The notes under the pieces were generated by a model, which did no database searches, was not told the DNA's origin, and was given only the letters and a program-made list of their open reading frames with translations. A DNA stretch of 64,000 nt from contig NMRA01000118.1 in the NCBI GenBank assembly GCA_002633005.1, positions 496,707-560,706 of the forward strand. Reading direction: 5' to 3'. Source of the stretch: Phoronis australis (taxonomy: Eukaryota; Phoronida; Phoronidae). Position numbers and translations under genes: made by a program. Shown here piece after piece: positions 49,417 through 61,798 of the stretch (position 1 is the stretch's first letter; every line of letters starts with the position of its first letter).

Positions 49417-49560
49417 CATGGGTGGCGCAGCACTGAAAAATGTGGGGGGCTTAAGCCCCCTGAGCCCCCCTGTGGTGCATCGCCTATAAACCAAGTGCAG
49501 CGTGGCACTGAAAAAAGTGGGGGCTATAGCCCCCCAGCCCCCTATGGTGTGCCGACCATG
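49417..49560 (+). mobile_element. Dimeric MITE, 144 bp, with a 5 bp target duplication
   Basis: Starts CATGGGTGGCGCAGC and ends, inverted, CATGGTCGGCACACC. Two head-to-tail units each carry GCACTGAAAAA and a GGGGGCTATAGCCCCC-like palindrome. CTAAT lies directly outside both ends (49412-49416 and 49561-49565). It is the same family and dimeric layout as 17021-17171. Confidence 0.85.
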
Positions 49561-49565
49561 CTAAT

Positions 49566-50330
49566 TACAATCAGTAGTCTAAACTGAGGTGAAAAACAGC
49601 TACGGTACGTAATTGATTTAGTCATGGTATATACATCAACTATAACAGTTATGGCATACAGTTTATTTCAAAAGACAAAATACATGTCAGGAGTTGATGA
49701 GTTTAAGGAATTCTAGCTGAAGCTGACTAGAGCAGTAAAAATCGCACAACATTTCCCCTCACTGGAATAAAATCACTCACTCTGATTCGATCCAATTCTG
49801 CAAGTTTAAATGTAGTTTCCTCAAAATTATGGCAAATTAAAAAAAATTAGATACAAGAATTCGTATAAAACAGAAAATTTGGATCAGTACCTAGTCCTTG
49901 GCAACGCATCAACTTGGATAGTAACTGCATACCTAGAGTATAACAACAATCAGATTAGAAGTGACAGTACAAAAAATTTGTCTTCACAATTTTACATTCC
50001 TTAGGTCAAAGGAACATTCCGTCAACATCTTCCACATATCTGATAGACTAAACTGTGACTAGTCAAAAGTCCTTCTAAATTTCTGATAAAATCAACTTTG
50101 ACTAGGCAAAGGTCTCCTCGGAAAACATGGTTCAATATTTCACACAATTCAATTTTAGCAATATTGCACAATATTTATGAGATACAATAAAGTTAACAAT
50201 AATAAAACAAGACTTTCAAATCTGATACACGCAACAACCAACCAACCATCATTTGTTACCATTCAATGGTGCAGTCATGTCAAATAAATCGAGACAAAGT
50301 GACAATAAATAAACATAATTATTATGTGAA
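49566..50330. other. Intergenic space between convergent genes
   Basis: AT-rich, no feature beyond likely 3' untranslated sequence of SPT2 near its right edge. Confidence 0.4.
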
Positions 50331-50334
50331 GACA

Positions 50335-53300
50335 TCATTTTAATGACTTCTTCTTCGCTTGCCTTCTCAACTGCTCCTGTTCTTGTCTCATATCTTCTAG
50401 ATCTTCTTTCAAGCCTAAGCGTGCACTGTAAACAGATGTTCATTCATCTTAAAATTACAAAAAGTGATCATGAAAGCCAAGCCCGACTATGTAGTATTAA
50501 AAGTGTTTTGTGCAACGAATCGTTCCAGTAAAACTGTGCATATACAAGCAAGTTGTCAAAAACTAACCTCACAAACCGGAGATAACATGGAAGATATCCA
50601 TGAAACTTTACACGCCACTTTTGTAACATCATTATTCATATAAACTTGACATCTTATCTTTTCTTGTGGCAATATTTAGTTATCTCAATTTCATGTCTCA
50701 TTTTTCTTGGAATTGTTAAATATTCATCTTTAACTTTATACCTCAACTTGATCTTACTAGTATTTATCTATATGAACTTTATAAATCATCTTTTCTTAAG
50801 AGTCATCTATTTATCTCAACTGCATACCTCATCTTTTCTTCCTTCATCTGTGTTACAAAGTTGCTTTCCATATCTCTGAGATCATCATCCCTCTCGCAAC
50901 GGTACCTGAAATAACCAAAATAGAACACAGTTGACACAACCACCAGAAGGAACACTACAAGCTGTTACAAACTCGCCTTCTGTCAAAGCAACTAAATTAA
51001 TTTTGGTCACTGGCTGCTGTAAAACTGGTATCAACTTGCTCCGTACTCGGATAAGATGTGACTTCTACGTTGGATATGAACTGACATTTTATTACTACTT
51101 TTAAGTAAAAGGCTATGCTTGGCGCATAAAAAGACCTGGGCTGGGTGGCAAAGCCAACTATTGAGCCTCACCTCAAGCAAAACTGAATTTACACTCTTCC
51201 AAAGCCAAGAATGGTGTTCATTCTGACGGACACAACCACATCTAAGTTGAGAACACAGAAATACACAAGATGGTGTTAAGCAGGGTACAGTGCAAGAATG
51301 GCAACAGAAGAAAGGCACATTGTGCAAAAAAGTTCAGACTTGTCTAATTTTAAGAATTAAACTGATTATGTAGGCTCACACGATCTCATTTCTGAGGATT
51401 TTCAGATATTTATTGTCATTCACCACCAGGTGTCACTGAAGCTTGATCCAATTAACGACAAATCACTACTGTTGCCCTTGGGTGCAGGAACCATTAAAGT
51501 GTAGTGGATTAGATGAGGCAAGGTATTCACAGCAGTCAACAGAGCTTGTTTACACCAAGACAACTCCCTAAGAAACAGCGAAATACATCGCTTTTGTTTA
51601 TACAAAATAGAACTTCAAATTTTTTATCAATGCTCAGTATTTACATAATTTGATGGTATTACGAATGAAAATGTAATATTTGCCAAAAATAGTTAATATT
51701 AATTTTACATTAACCCTAAAGCCACAAACATAAACTAAGGCCCTTGGCCAAACCGTTGTACTATGGTATACGACGACGAGTGTCTAATCCAAGTTCACAC
51801 TTAATGGCCCCTACATTCGACCTACAAACTCGAGTAAAAACCCAAAAACTGACAAGTAGAAGCTCAAGGTTTTGAGTTCAGACTCCAACTTAAGAAGACA
51901 GTTTTAATGCTGGGGTCATTAAGTGCAAAGTAGGATAACGCAGTCATCCATATTGTGCTCAAACAGAATAAGAGTGATCTTGAGTTCGCACAAAAGCAAA
52001 CTAGAAAATATCAACAAAAAATTTCCAGTTTTATTTGCATTTAGAGATTAAGCCCTGGCCTCTAATGGAGTATTTCAAGGCACATGTCATATAACTGAGG
52101 CCATACCTCGTTCTGTCATAGCCAAATATCTCTTTAATATAGCTGGATACATTCTCATCACCATCAGGGCCATCGTCTATGAAATCGGCCATGTCACTAT
52201 CATATTCTTCATCACTATCTATTACCTTGGGACGCTTGGAGGCTGGAAACAGATGAAAGCAAGACTTTAACGTGACCTGGAAGTCAATCTACTCTACGAA
52301 TGTGTCCGAGAGTTATACTTTTTAATATTTAGAAACTTAAGCCAGATTCACAATAACAGAAAACTGAAACCAAGCTAATTAAGAGCTCTAATTGACAATG
52401 TACGTGTTTGCAATACGCATGTAAGTCAAGGGACTTCATTCGCCCCAATCCTTATTCATTAGCGGCACAAATGGCAGATCTTTAAATGCATTGTGGGATG
52501 GTTGTGGTTGACAGCTTGCCAACATCCACTAAAATCATTGAAATCTGGAAGACAATGTATAAATCTGGGTTCCGTTTGGTAGATGTGAGAGTCATTCTTT
52601 TGTTGCTACTTAGTTCCACTAGCACCAAAAGTTATGTAGCAGTGGAACAAAACCTTCATTATGGTGAGCTAAAGACATCAGAATTCCTTTGCTCTCACCG
52701 GATGTTCACAAGCCAACAACCATACTCTGGCACTTCTGGTGCCTTGCTATGTAACAATCTCAAGACTGACGTCCGTGAAAGAAATGTCAAGGTAGATGGG
52801 CAATACTTAATTTTTTTAGCATTTTCAGTTGTAGTCTTTTAGTCATTTGAGTCAAATTCCTTGTTAATATTTTAATTGTACATAATTTTTAATTCTTCTT
52901 AATACACAATTGTGTTACTTATTAAGGGAGATCAGTTGCATTTAATAAATAGGTTTTACCCTGAACAAACATATATGTATGAATCAAAATATTACAACAC
53001 GTTTGAAAAATGACAGCAATGACATAGATAACTGAAATTTGCATAACTACATGTACAGTCTAAGCAGTTTCTGAGTACCCTGCATACAGACCTGGTTTGG
53101 TTGGTTTATTTCTCTGTATTTCACTGTAAATCCTGTCCCATGGTGACTGAGGAGGTGGAGCAGGTTTACTCTTAGTACACACAAGCACATTGTGATTAGT
53201 TTCCACATACTTCGGAGGCTCCTTGGTTTTGTTTTTAGGTTTAGAGTCAGGTTTTGCAGCTGAGTTTGTCCTAGAACTATGGGCCGCATGGGTGGAGGCC

Positions 53301-56300
53301 AATTTCGAATTTTGGAAATGTTTATGAGTGGATGAATTTTCCAGATTAGAATGCGATGGTTTTGATTGCACACTCGCCTCCAGAGGTTTTTTACATGGAA
53401 CACTTGATTCACGATCCCCTGTCTTCTGTTTCTTGGTACCCACACTAACTGCATACTTGCGGTCAGTTTTTGTCTCGACTTTAGGGGTCTCCCTCTTCCC
53501 GTGTTCTCGCTCCCACTCTTCAGTCATTCTCCTCGCCATCTTCTGAAGTTTTCTTGTAGGCGTCTTCTGATAGTACATTTCATCCCTTTCGCGTCGTTTC
53601 CTCCTCAACATTTCTTCTCGATCCTCTTCACTCCCATCACTTTCCTCTCCCGACTCGGCTTTCAACGGTTTGTTCTTGTTTTTCTGTGCCTGTTGCAGAA
53701 GTTGCTCAAAGCTCATTGGTCCAGTGGGTGCACTCTTCTTTCTCTTTATCGGTGCCGCTGAGCTCACTTTGACTGAGCTTAACATCTCGTCGACTTTACG
53801 TGCTTTCGCTTCTTCACGCTGTCTCAATTTCTCAACTGAGTCAATGAACTGTTTATGTTTTCCATTAGCCACTTGTTGCCCCTTGTCTGATGACTTCCTC
53901 ATACTCTCCGGTGGAGGGCCATTGTAAGTTTTTAGGTTGTCTTTTGTTCTGGTGGCCATAGCGTGAGCCTTGGTATTGTGTTTACTCTCCTCGCGTAGTT
54001 TCAGTAGTTCCCTTTTCTTCCTTACCTCCTCTTCAGCTGAAGAACACAACAGAACAATCATAGATCACAAACATACAGACACACTACCTTGCAACTATGG
54101 AAATGGCTACTAACAAATCGAGATAACAGGTGTTGTTTAGAATGACATCATCATACACTTCTGCAATTGAATCTCTCTGGACATTGACTTAAAGATGAAA
54201 GGTAGTTTTGAATGAGTGCCTGAAGCTTAACATTTGCATTGTTGTTAAAAATCCAATTTGACTGCACCCCATCACACAAAACTTGTCATGGGTGAACCTC
54301 CACTGCAAACACATATCATTATGTGTGTAACACCAACTGTCAGAATTGGGATTTAAACAAATCAAGAATGTACCTATTTTGCCAAGACAACTTTTATGGC
54401 ACTACAATCTGAAAAGAAATTACTGTCCTCTGCGTAAAGCACCTCAAACCTTTCACTTTGAATAAGGAACCCAAGTTGTCAAACACGAGTCCCAGACATG
54501 AACCCCTGTTAAAAACACGTGTAGAGCATTACTCTCATTCAGGTTGAAAACGGTTTACAATATCATGGTTATTACCATAATTAGAAGTACACGCTTGTTT
54601 TTTAAAATAAACCATACACACTTTGAGGGAATGCTGTCAGACTCCTTACCAAAATTATTTGTCAGTTAAGTCGAACTTTTGTAGTGCAATAAAATCGCAT
54701 TCACATTTGTCAGAATTTAATGTAACATCATTGTTACCGGTTATCTCTTCCTGCTACTACAAGTAGTAATTTTGAATGACTTTGTGCAGTGAGTCATCAC
54801 AATTTTGACAATGCACATGGGACGACACCTACTGAATTTTTTGAAATTTAGCCAGAATTAAAATGGTTCTGGTCACAAAGAAATATATGTTTAGTAGTGT
54901 TTTTGTGTCTTGGATTTCAGTGCCATCCATTTTACTTTGGAAACTACTGACTAATACTTACCAGTAAAAGAATACTAAATCTGGTTTTTTGGCACATTGC
55001 CAGATATTGAAAATGAATTTCTCATCCAGTTCTGTGAAAAATAATGTTCTGTAACCCTCGACAGCCCTCAAAAGTTTGGGGCAAAATTCTACTAAATAGG
55101 CAAGTGTGACCTACCTAAGGGAGTTACACAACAACTGAAGAGAAAGACCATGTACCAAGAACCATAATATCCAATTTGTGACTCAAAGAGTACGAATCTT
55201 TGCTAGAATTCTGACTTAATCCTCAAGTGGGATGCCAGTGAGTCATTAGCAGGTGCCAAAACAAGGATTGGTTGAAATCACCAAAAAAGGTCTAGCGTTC
55301 ATTTAAGTCATTCATCCTGTTCATGTTTTCCCACTTCTCCAGAAGGTTTAATACTTACAGTGACAACTCACTCTTACAACCACAAGCACCAGCTATATAC
55401 ACCAACCAACAACTGGGCAGAATCACACGCATACTAGGTTAAAACAATGTTTTGTGGTTCTTACCTTTTGCTTTTACCTCAGCCTGCTTCTTCTGCAGGA
55501 AAGATTTGACAGCATCATTGCTGACTTCAGGCCCAGTCTTTTTCTTAACTTTTACCTTAGGTTTTGGAGGCATACGTTTGGGAGGAGCGAACTTGTGCGT
55601 GTCAAAGCCAGTCTTGGATGTCTCAAGCTGCAACCCAAGTATACACACCACATATTTATCACGTGATTGAAGCCAACACCAGCACTTGTGTATATCTTAC
55701 CCATAAGGAGCAATGAAACCTATGTGTAAAGTAGTGACGTAACTTTGGCAGTCTGTGTGCGCTCACAGGCATCCTCAGGTTATTTTCCCCAATACACTAA
55801 AAGGTCTGACACTCGGGACTCAGAATTCCATGGTTCCTTCACTTCAGCTGTTCATATCAAACACAATTCTCAATAAATTTACACAATACGGGGATCCACA
55901 AACCATGATAATTGAGCAATTGTTCTTTCTTCTGATAGCATTTAGAGCATCCTGTACCCAGTGATTTCGTAACAAATTCATGGTCAAAACACAAAATCTT
56001 CCCAAAAAGCCGATGTCTCGCAACTCCTCACTGAGTCAGTTGAAGGTCAATACGGTACGGAATTACCCAAAGGGTTATACTGATGTAAAACGCCAATTGC
56101 AACCATTTTGTAACCTTCTATGATGAACCGGCAATGGGGCTCTCCTTCCGTAACTCAGCGGGTAATTCTGTACCGTCACTTGACATGACTCACGTGACTC
56201 ACTCGCATCAGCTTTTTGGGAAGATTTTTGTGCTTTGACCGCAAATTTATTACGAACTCGTTGGAGCAGGACACTCACAATGATTGCATGAATGGTTTGC

Positions 56301-56805
56301 TGAATTCCTGGTGTGTGTAATTTATAGAGATTTGTGTTTGATATGGACGGAGAAGCTGAGGACGACTGTGGGTGCACTTTCCTCCATAGTTCCACAACAC
56401 ACATTACTTTTCAAGCACCTGTGGTCAGTGTGTACTTGTAAATCTGTTTTTGTTCCGGCCAGATTCAGACTTGTCATGGGACAGAAGAGTGCGTGCTTTA
56501 AAGGTCTGACCTGGACCTGTGAAGCTGATTCAACACACTTTTCAAGACTTCAATCAAACTAGGGGCTGTCTGAGTGAATGTGACTGTGAGCTGTCCAAGT
56601 ATCTCGTCAACACACACCCACAGTCGTACGTATGTATTGTAGGCCTACAACAACAACGGTAGAACAGTTGTGCTTGTGGGAGATCTGTCGTCATCTGTAC
56701 ATATGTTGAATGTGTTATCATCAATTACTCTCAAAATAAGCTTACCTTCTCACTAGAAACTTTGTCCCTTTCAGAAGCCAGATCTAAAAGCCTTTGGAAG
56801 TCCAT
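50335..56805 (-). CDS. SPTY2D1: SPT2 homologue, histone H3-H4 chaperone
   Basis: Six exons on the minus strand: 56746-56805, 55465-55627, 53092-54036, 52107-52242, 50828-50905 and 50335-50425. Phases are 0, 1, 1, 2 and 2; 1473 nt give 490 residues plus stop. The start MDFQRLLDLASERD matches the conserved N-terminus. Exon 2 has PPKPKVKVKK and the AVKSFLQKKQAE helix. Exon 3 has the basic block KKRELLKLREESKHNTKAHA and a long charged, low-complexity middle with PMSFEQLLQQAQ. The C-terminal histone-binding region reads DEEYDSDMADFIDD, YIKEIFGYDR, DMESNFVTQMKEE and LGLKEDLEDMRQEQ. SPT2 binds H3-H4 in the nucleus and limits histone loss and spurious transcription. At 490 residues it is shorter than human SPTY2D1, mostly in the disordered middle. 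The exon 3 donor (GTCTGT) is weak, but phase and homology support it. Confidence 0.95.
55951..56270. mobile_element. Fold-back MITE in intron 1 of SPT2
   Basis: The arms 55951-56015 and 56206-56270 are diverged inverted repeats (CCCAAAAAGCCGATG against CATCAGCTTTTTGGG). Pairing resumes further in around CGGTACGGAATTACCC against GGGTAATTCTGTACCG, for about 110 bp per arm. No coding content. Confidence 0.7.
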
Positions 56806-56809
56806 TTCG

Positions 56810-58270
56810 TAAAAAAAAATGACCACAAATTGACTAAATTGAATAATTTTACGTTTTTGGTATCGTATTCGTACTTTAGCCTGTTACAGCTGCTAATGAT
56901 GTCACTTCCTTAAACGATAGAGGGCGCTGTCACAGTTACTCTCGTGAATGGAGAATCCGACCAAGGACCTTCACCTACCGCATTACAGCTGCTGATGTCA
57001 CACGTGTCAGTGATGGCGCGTGCTTTGCTACAGGTCACGAGAGTTCACCAACCAGTATCCGTAGACGAAGTGTATTTCTCTGATGGGTAACGAATTTGAG
57101 TGGAAAAGAAATCTTTGTGTCCGACGTTGAATCAACTATTTAATTGTTTTAAAACACTTATTTTTAACATATAACACTTACATTGTAGTGTGAGGCCTAC
57201 GCAATTGCGTATACGCACTCATGAACTCAGCGCGTGGCCGAGCAAGGAAAGTTAAGGGAGTATTACATTGCGTATTTAAGCATAAATTATAGTACATCTA
57301 TGGTATATGTCATTGGTGCGAAAGCGAGAGTTGTAGCCTACTTGAACCTTCGGGAGGTGCCAGAGCACTGACTGTGCCAATTTTGCCGGCCACCACCGTA
57401 ACTGACTGAGCTTTGGAGCACGGCGCTACATATATCCTTCCCATAATTTTGGCAACTCACCAACCCTATTTTTATTGATGTTGAAATCCATGACGACCCA
57501 TACCTATTAACTGTGCTTGAATTATACATGATGATGTTAGGCCTTTATTCTAGTATTTTCGGTCTTCAGTGTCAACTTTTTGACTTGAACCAACAAGGAC
57601 GGCGACATCCCGGGTGCTCCCAACTTGTTCGATTCTATAGCCCAACAACAAGTTGGGAAGTTTACCCCCGTATCTAATATCTTACATGACTGGCATTATT
57701 AATTGTGGTTGGAGGGCCTGCGCTCTTTTGATCGATAATTCACATGAGTGCTCTTGTGACGGAACGTTCGTAACTTTACGCTTATTGTTATTCTTATTTA
57801 GTTGCAAATGTTCAGTTATTCTTATGCTAATGTCTTTGTTGTATCTCAGTGCGCCTTTGTTACGTGGGCATGTGGGCGCGACTGTATGTGTCGGGCACCG
57901 TACTTCGCTAGCGACAGGCTTAGGAGAAGGGTGTTTCCTTCCTTTGCCTTCATGAAAATTGATCGTTATCATGTGCAATTGAACTGAAACGTATGCCTGA
58001 TGAGATGAAATACACATTTTTGATGTTCAGTGGAGACTTGCTCTGTTACACTCTAATCTCCGAACAACCGTGATCGTATCTAGACTGACTGGGCTGGGCT
58101 GATAAAAATGAAAGTTAAGTGATCTTAAACCCAGCATTTCTGAATTCCTCGTCAAATGCTGATCATGTTCCGTTTTTGAATCAACAGAAAATCGCCCAAC
58201 TACAGAAGTTAAGACAATATATTCTATCCAAACGGACGGAATTTGCTTATAACACTCCGTTTTGAAAAAC
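56810..58270. other. Upstream region of SPT2, no gene recognised
   Basis: The SPT2 promoter and 5' untranslated region must lie just right of 56805, but no core motif stands out. Open frames on both strands lack domains. Confidence 0.4.
57619..57657. repeat. Perfect 11 bp inverted repeat
   Basis: CCCAACTTGTT (57619-57629) and AACAAGTTGGG (57647-57657) are exact reverse complements with a 17 nt loop. Significance unknown. Confidence 0.7.
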
Positions 58271-58279
58271 AAATTCGTT

Positions 58280-58960
58280 GGTTTCTGGTTTACATGTTTG
58301 TATGGTATCTACAAAAACCGACAAGTTATTAGATGATTTTTGGCAATTAGAAGCTAGTATTTTAAGAACTGATGATGTTCCAGTGAATTTAATTGAAGCC
58401 TAATAATGGAAAAAACTCTATAATCAGATACCCAAAAAGTAAAGTGCACTTAGACGCTCTTCTTGCCTATCTAAAACAACTCGCATACATTGATGAAATT
58501 TGAAAATTCCCAAAAACTTACAATTCAAATGACTTGCTTTTTGACTTCGGTACAAGATTTGTCGTTTATACTCACTAACAGGGGACCAAAAAGGACTTGA
58601 GTCATAAAATCAAGGTTAACGTGTTGCTCATGGATTCGATTGTTGATTTCTGAATTACATGTTTACGTATCTACGAAAATGAGCCGATTGACTGATGATT
58701 TTTTTTACAATTAGAAGCTAATCTTGTAAGAAATGACAATGCTCCAACAAACTTAGTTGCAAGCAGACATTGGGAAAATTCGATATATCATTAGATCCCC
58801 AAATACAGTGTATAAAAGCACACTAAATGATTTGATTTGTCTACCTGAAAGACTGTCTCAAAGACATGTCGGACAGCTCTACAAAGTGCCCTAAAATTTT
58901 CTCACAATTCAGTTGTCAAATGACAATGAACTGTCTATTAACTTAGGAAATAGATTAGTG
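58280..58960 (+). repeat. Two diverged tandem copies of a segment of about 375 bp
   Basis: Copy 1 starts near 58287 and copy 2 near 58660. Shared landmarks are GTATCTACAAAAACC or GTATCTACGAAAATG, then GATGATTTTT, CAATTAGAAGCTA, a GCTCCAACAAACTTA-like block and TTACTCAC-like ends. Both read briefly as similar peptides (STKTDKLLDDFWQLEA; STKMSRLTDDFF) before stops. They may be relics of a duplicated coding sequence or a repeat; the origin is not recognised. Confidence 0.5.
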
Positions 58961-58969
58961 GGTTTAATG

Positions 58970-60285
58970 TCACAAACGGTAGATCGAAGAAGTTTAAGTA
59001 CCCGGTACTTAGTTAAATAAAGAAACTTATTGCTCATCAACTGGGAAAGGTTCTCTTTAATTGGACTTCCGTGGATGTTGCTAATTTCCAATAGTCTTGC
59101 GCAATCATTTTTCTTCAAAACTGAATCATTTACTTGCCATTCCTGTGCATACTACACACTCGAAGCATGTCATGACTGACGGACCCATGAAGTGAGTACA
59201 TTTTGGGACAAACTCTGTATCATTTCCCCCTAGCACAAGAAAGTGGACTACCGGCTGTGTTTCATCAAAGGATTTTGAAACGGTCACATAGGCACTCACA
59301 CCAGAGACCTCGGGACCTCACCTTTCCAAAAATGCCTTCAAAGATTGGCCATGATAAAATGAAGTTTTTGTCGAAACTTTATCATAATAAAATGAATCTT
59401 GACCCTAAGAGCCAGCGCAGAGGAATAGGTACTATATAGCTAAGCTGCCTGTGTGTACATAGCCGAGCTGACCAACGACTAGCTCTAGGTCATCGAATCC
59501 ACTGGTGGAACCCAGCTACCCGTCAGTGCGCTGGCCATAGACCCATTCTTACTCTCCGTGAAACATTGCTGGTTCTCGGTTACTCAGATCCTGACGGCTG
59601 CATCCATTATGGCCAGGGAGTCGGTACAAATATGGTGACATCTGGCGGCCGAGGGGGGGGGGTGGCGATAGGAAGAAGGTAGGTTGGCGAGGTCGAATTG
59701 GTTTGTGCCCACCCTCAATAATTTTTACCTTCCTACGGGCCTGAAAACACCAACCCCTATATGTTTTTTGTCTTCTTTTGAATTTTCCAACGCCCAATGT
59801 ATAAGCAATAAAATCGACAAACTTGAAAGAATATATAATGATAGAGTGCCGACGTCGAAAAACCACATACTCCGGCGAAGTGAAAAATTGGCGCCAAAGG
59901 CTGCGTGTTTCAGTTGCAGCAGTAATAATTGACGCTAAATTCAAGCTGCTGCCACCTAGCTTTCCTCTTGGGAGGCAGATGCTGGCCTACTAACTGTTAT
60001 TAAAATAGCTCTGAAATGTATTCCTGATAAATACGTTTAAGATAGCTGATCGATGGACACAAGGGGAGCTGAGATCGTATTTTCAATAAGAACCATATAT
60101 GTTGTTTGTTTACTAATCAACATGTATCATGCATCTATATGCCTGCAATACAATAGACAGTCTCATCGAGTAAGGCAGTGTTTCAAAATTATATTGTAGA
60201 GTCATGACTTGGGTGGAACCCTGTAAGAATTTCTATATAAGCACTTGAAAACATTTATGCAGTTGTTCTGGGGATCTATAACTAA
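58970..60285. other. No gene recognised
   Basis: Includes a G run near 59654. Frames on both strands (for example 59549-59944 minus) look like chance. Confidence 0.4.
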
Positions 60286-60295
60286 ATGATGAACT

Positions 60296-60341
60296 TTTTA
60301 ATAATTGTTCGCGCCCTTTTTAATAATTGTTCGCGCCCTTG
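60296..60341 (+). repeat. Short direct duplication
   Basis: TTTTTAATAATTGTTCGCGCCC occurs twice in tandem, about 22 bp per unit. Confidence 0.8.
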
Positions 60342-60719
60342 GACAGACCAACGCAAAGTTTCAATTCAACTATTTGTGAATGGTGATACATTCTGTGACT
60401 TAATAGCAACAAGATGTTTAAAATGGGAGCAACCCAAGTCCACAGACGCCAGGCAGCATTCAGTCGCTAATGGCTATTTTGAAATGCACCCAGTAACCAG
60501 CATCATGATCCTTAGCAAGACTTTTGCCAGGAATCGGTTAAAAAACAAATGTAAGGTTGTAGATTCAAAATTCAGCACAATCCAAAAATACAAAATGACA
60601 AGGTGTTTAAAATAAAAGCAATTTATTTTTCCAAAACAAGTCACCTTGCTAACAACATACCCCACAACTGAACCATTTATTTAAACTAACAAGAGTAAAA
60701 TTTGTAAAGTACATTCATT

Positions 60720-61798
60720 TTGGACAGCACTAATCTTTTATTGACTTACAACAACAAACCTATGTATATCTAAAACATATTCAAAACAGTACACCTAGAA
60801 TACTAGAGTCAACTATCATATAAACTATACAAAATTGCTTGTAAATGAAAAGCACATTTTGGCACTCCCAACTAAAACCATTGGATCCAACAATACAATA
60901 AATACACTGGCAGGTACTACTGACCAGTAAGCACAGGTTACTGCGACTATGAATTAATTCAATATAAAGATGGTACTTAACTGTTTAAATACCATCCACT
61001 ACAACTCTCTGATTGGTATGTATACAGTATATACCTCGTAGTACTCCTTTTCTGCTAAGCAGGCACCTTGTTTGTGTCCATATTGCTTTGAATAAGTCAC
61101 TGACAACTTTGACAGCATGTAAATACAAGGTATATATATTGCACAAAACGAGATTTATATTTTTATTCAATAAAATCAAAAAAGTTAAAGCAATGAAAAA
61201 TTTCAAGCTACAAGGAAATTCCTCATGACATATATTTGGGGCATCTTATATTAAATAAAACTATGGAATGTGACAATTTTCAGCAAAAAGTGTGTGGAAT
61301 GTTCCCAATCTACTTATTATCAAAAACAGACTGCACTTTAAAAGTAATTGGACAATGTGACCTGGAATTACCCGTCATGACGCAGGGACACAAGTGCAGT
61401 TCCCCCGTCATGATGCAAGGACACAAGTGCAGTTCCCTGTCATGACTGCAAGTGCTAGAGGAATTCCAACCCAGATCAGAGTGACTGAAACGACTATAGT
61501 CACAACGGCCGAGTGTAAGAGGAATTGCAACTCAGAGTACTAGCTGAAATGACCTGTCATGACAGGAAACAGAGTTTTGTCAGATTACTGTTGAAGTATA
61601 CTCAAAATCAGATAAAGTAAACCAACACAAATAATAAATTAATATATTGCATAGGACAGGTCACAAATTTTTGCTCAACCAGTTGTCAACGAGTAACAGT
61701 CTCTTGGTACATTAACAAACGTATAATTTCAACAACCTTAATTTGGTCAATATTTGTCAAAACATAGCAAGTCTTTACACATTTCATTAAAATATAAG
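60720..61798 (-). other. Probable 3' untranslated region of the 61.8-62.9 kb gene
   Basis: No coding frame. Candidate polyadenylation signals in minus orientation (plus-strand TTTATT) occur near 60619 and 60737. The extent is inferred. Confidence 0.35.
61371..61436 (+). repeat. Two tandem copies of a 33 bp unit
   Basis: CCCGTCATGACGCAGGGACA (continuing CAAGTGCAGTTCC) is followed at once by a copy with two changes. A partial third copy (CTGTCATGACTGCAAGTGC) trails it. Confidence 0.85.

Noticed and set aside
52486-52842. 118-codon plus-strand frame inside intron 3 of SPT2
   Set aside because: No domain, no repeat support and no splice context. Length is within chance expectation for this base composition.
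53328-53927. Plus-strand frames opposite SPT2 exon 3
   Set aside because: Antisense shadows of a Lys/Glu/Ser-rich coding exon.
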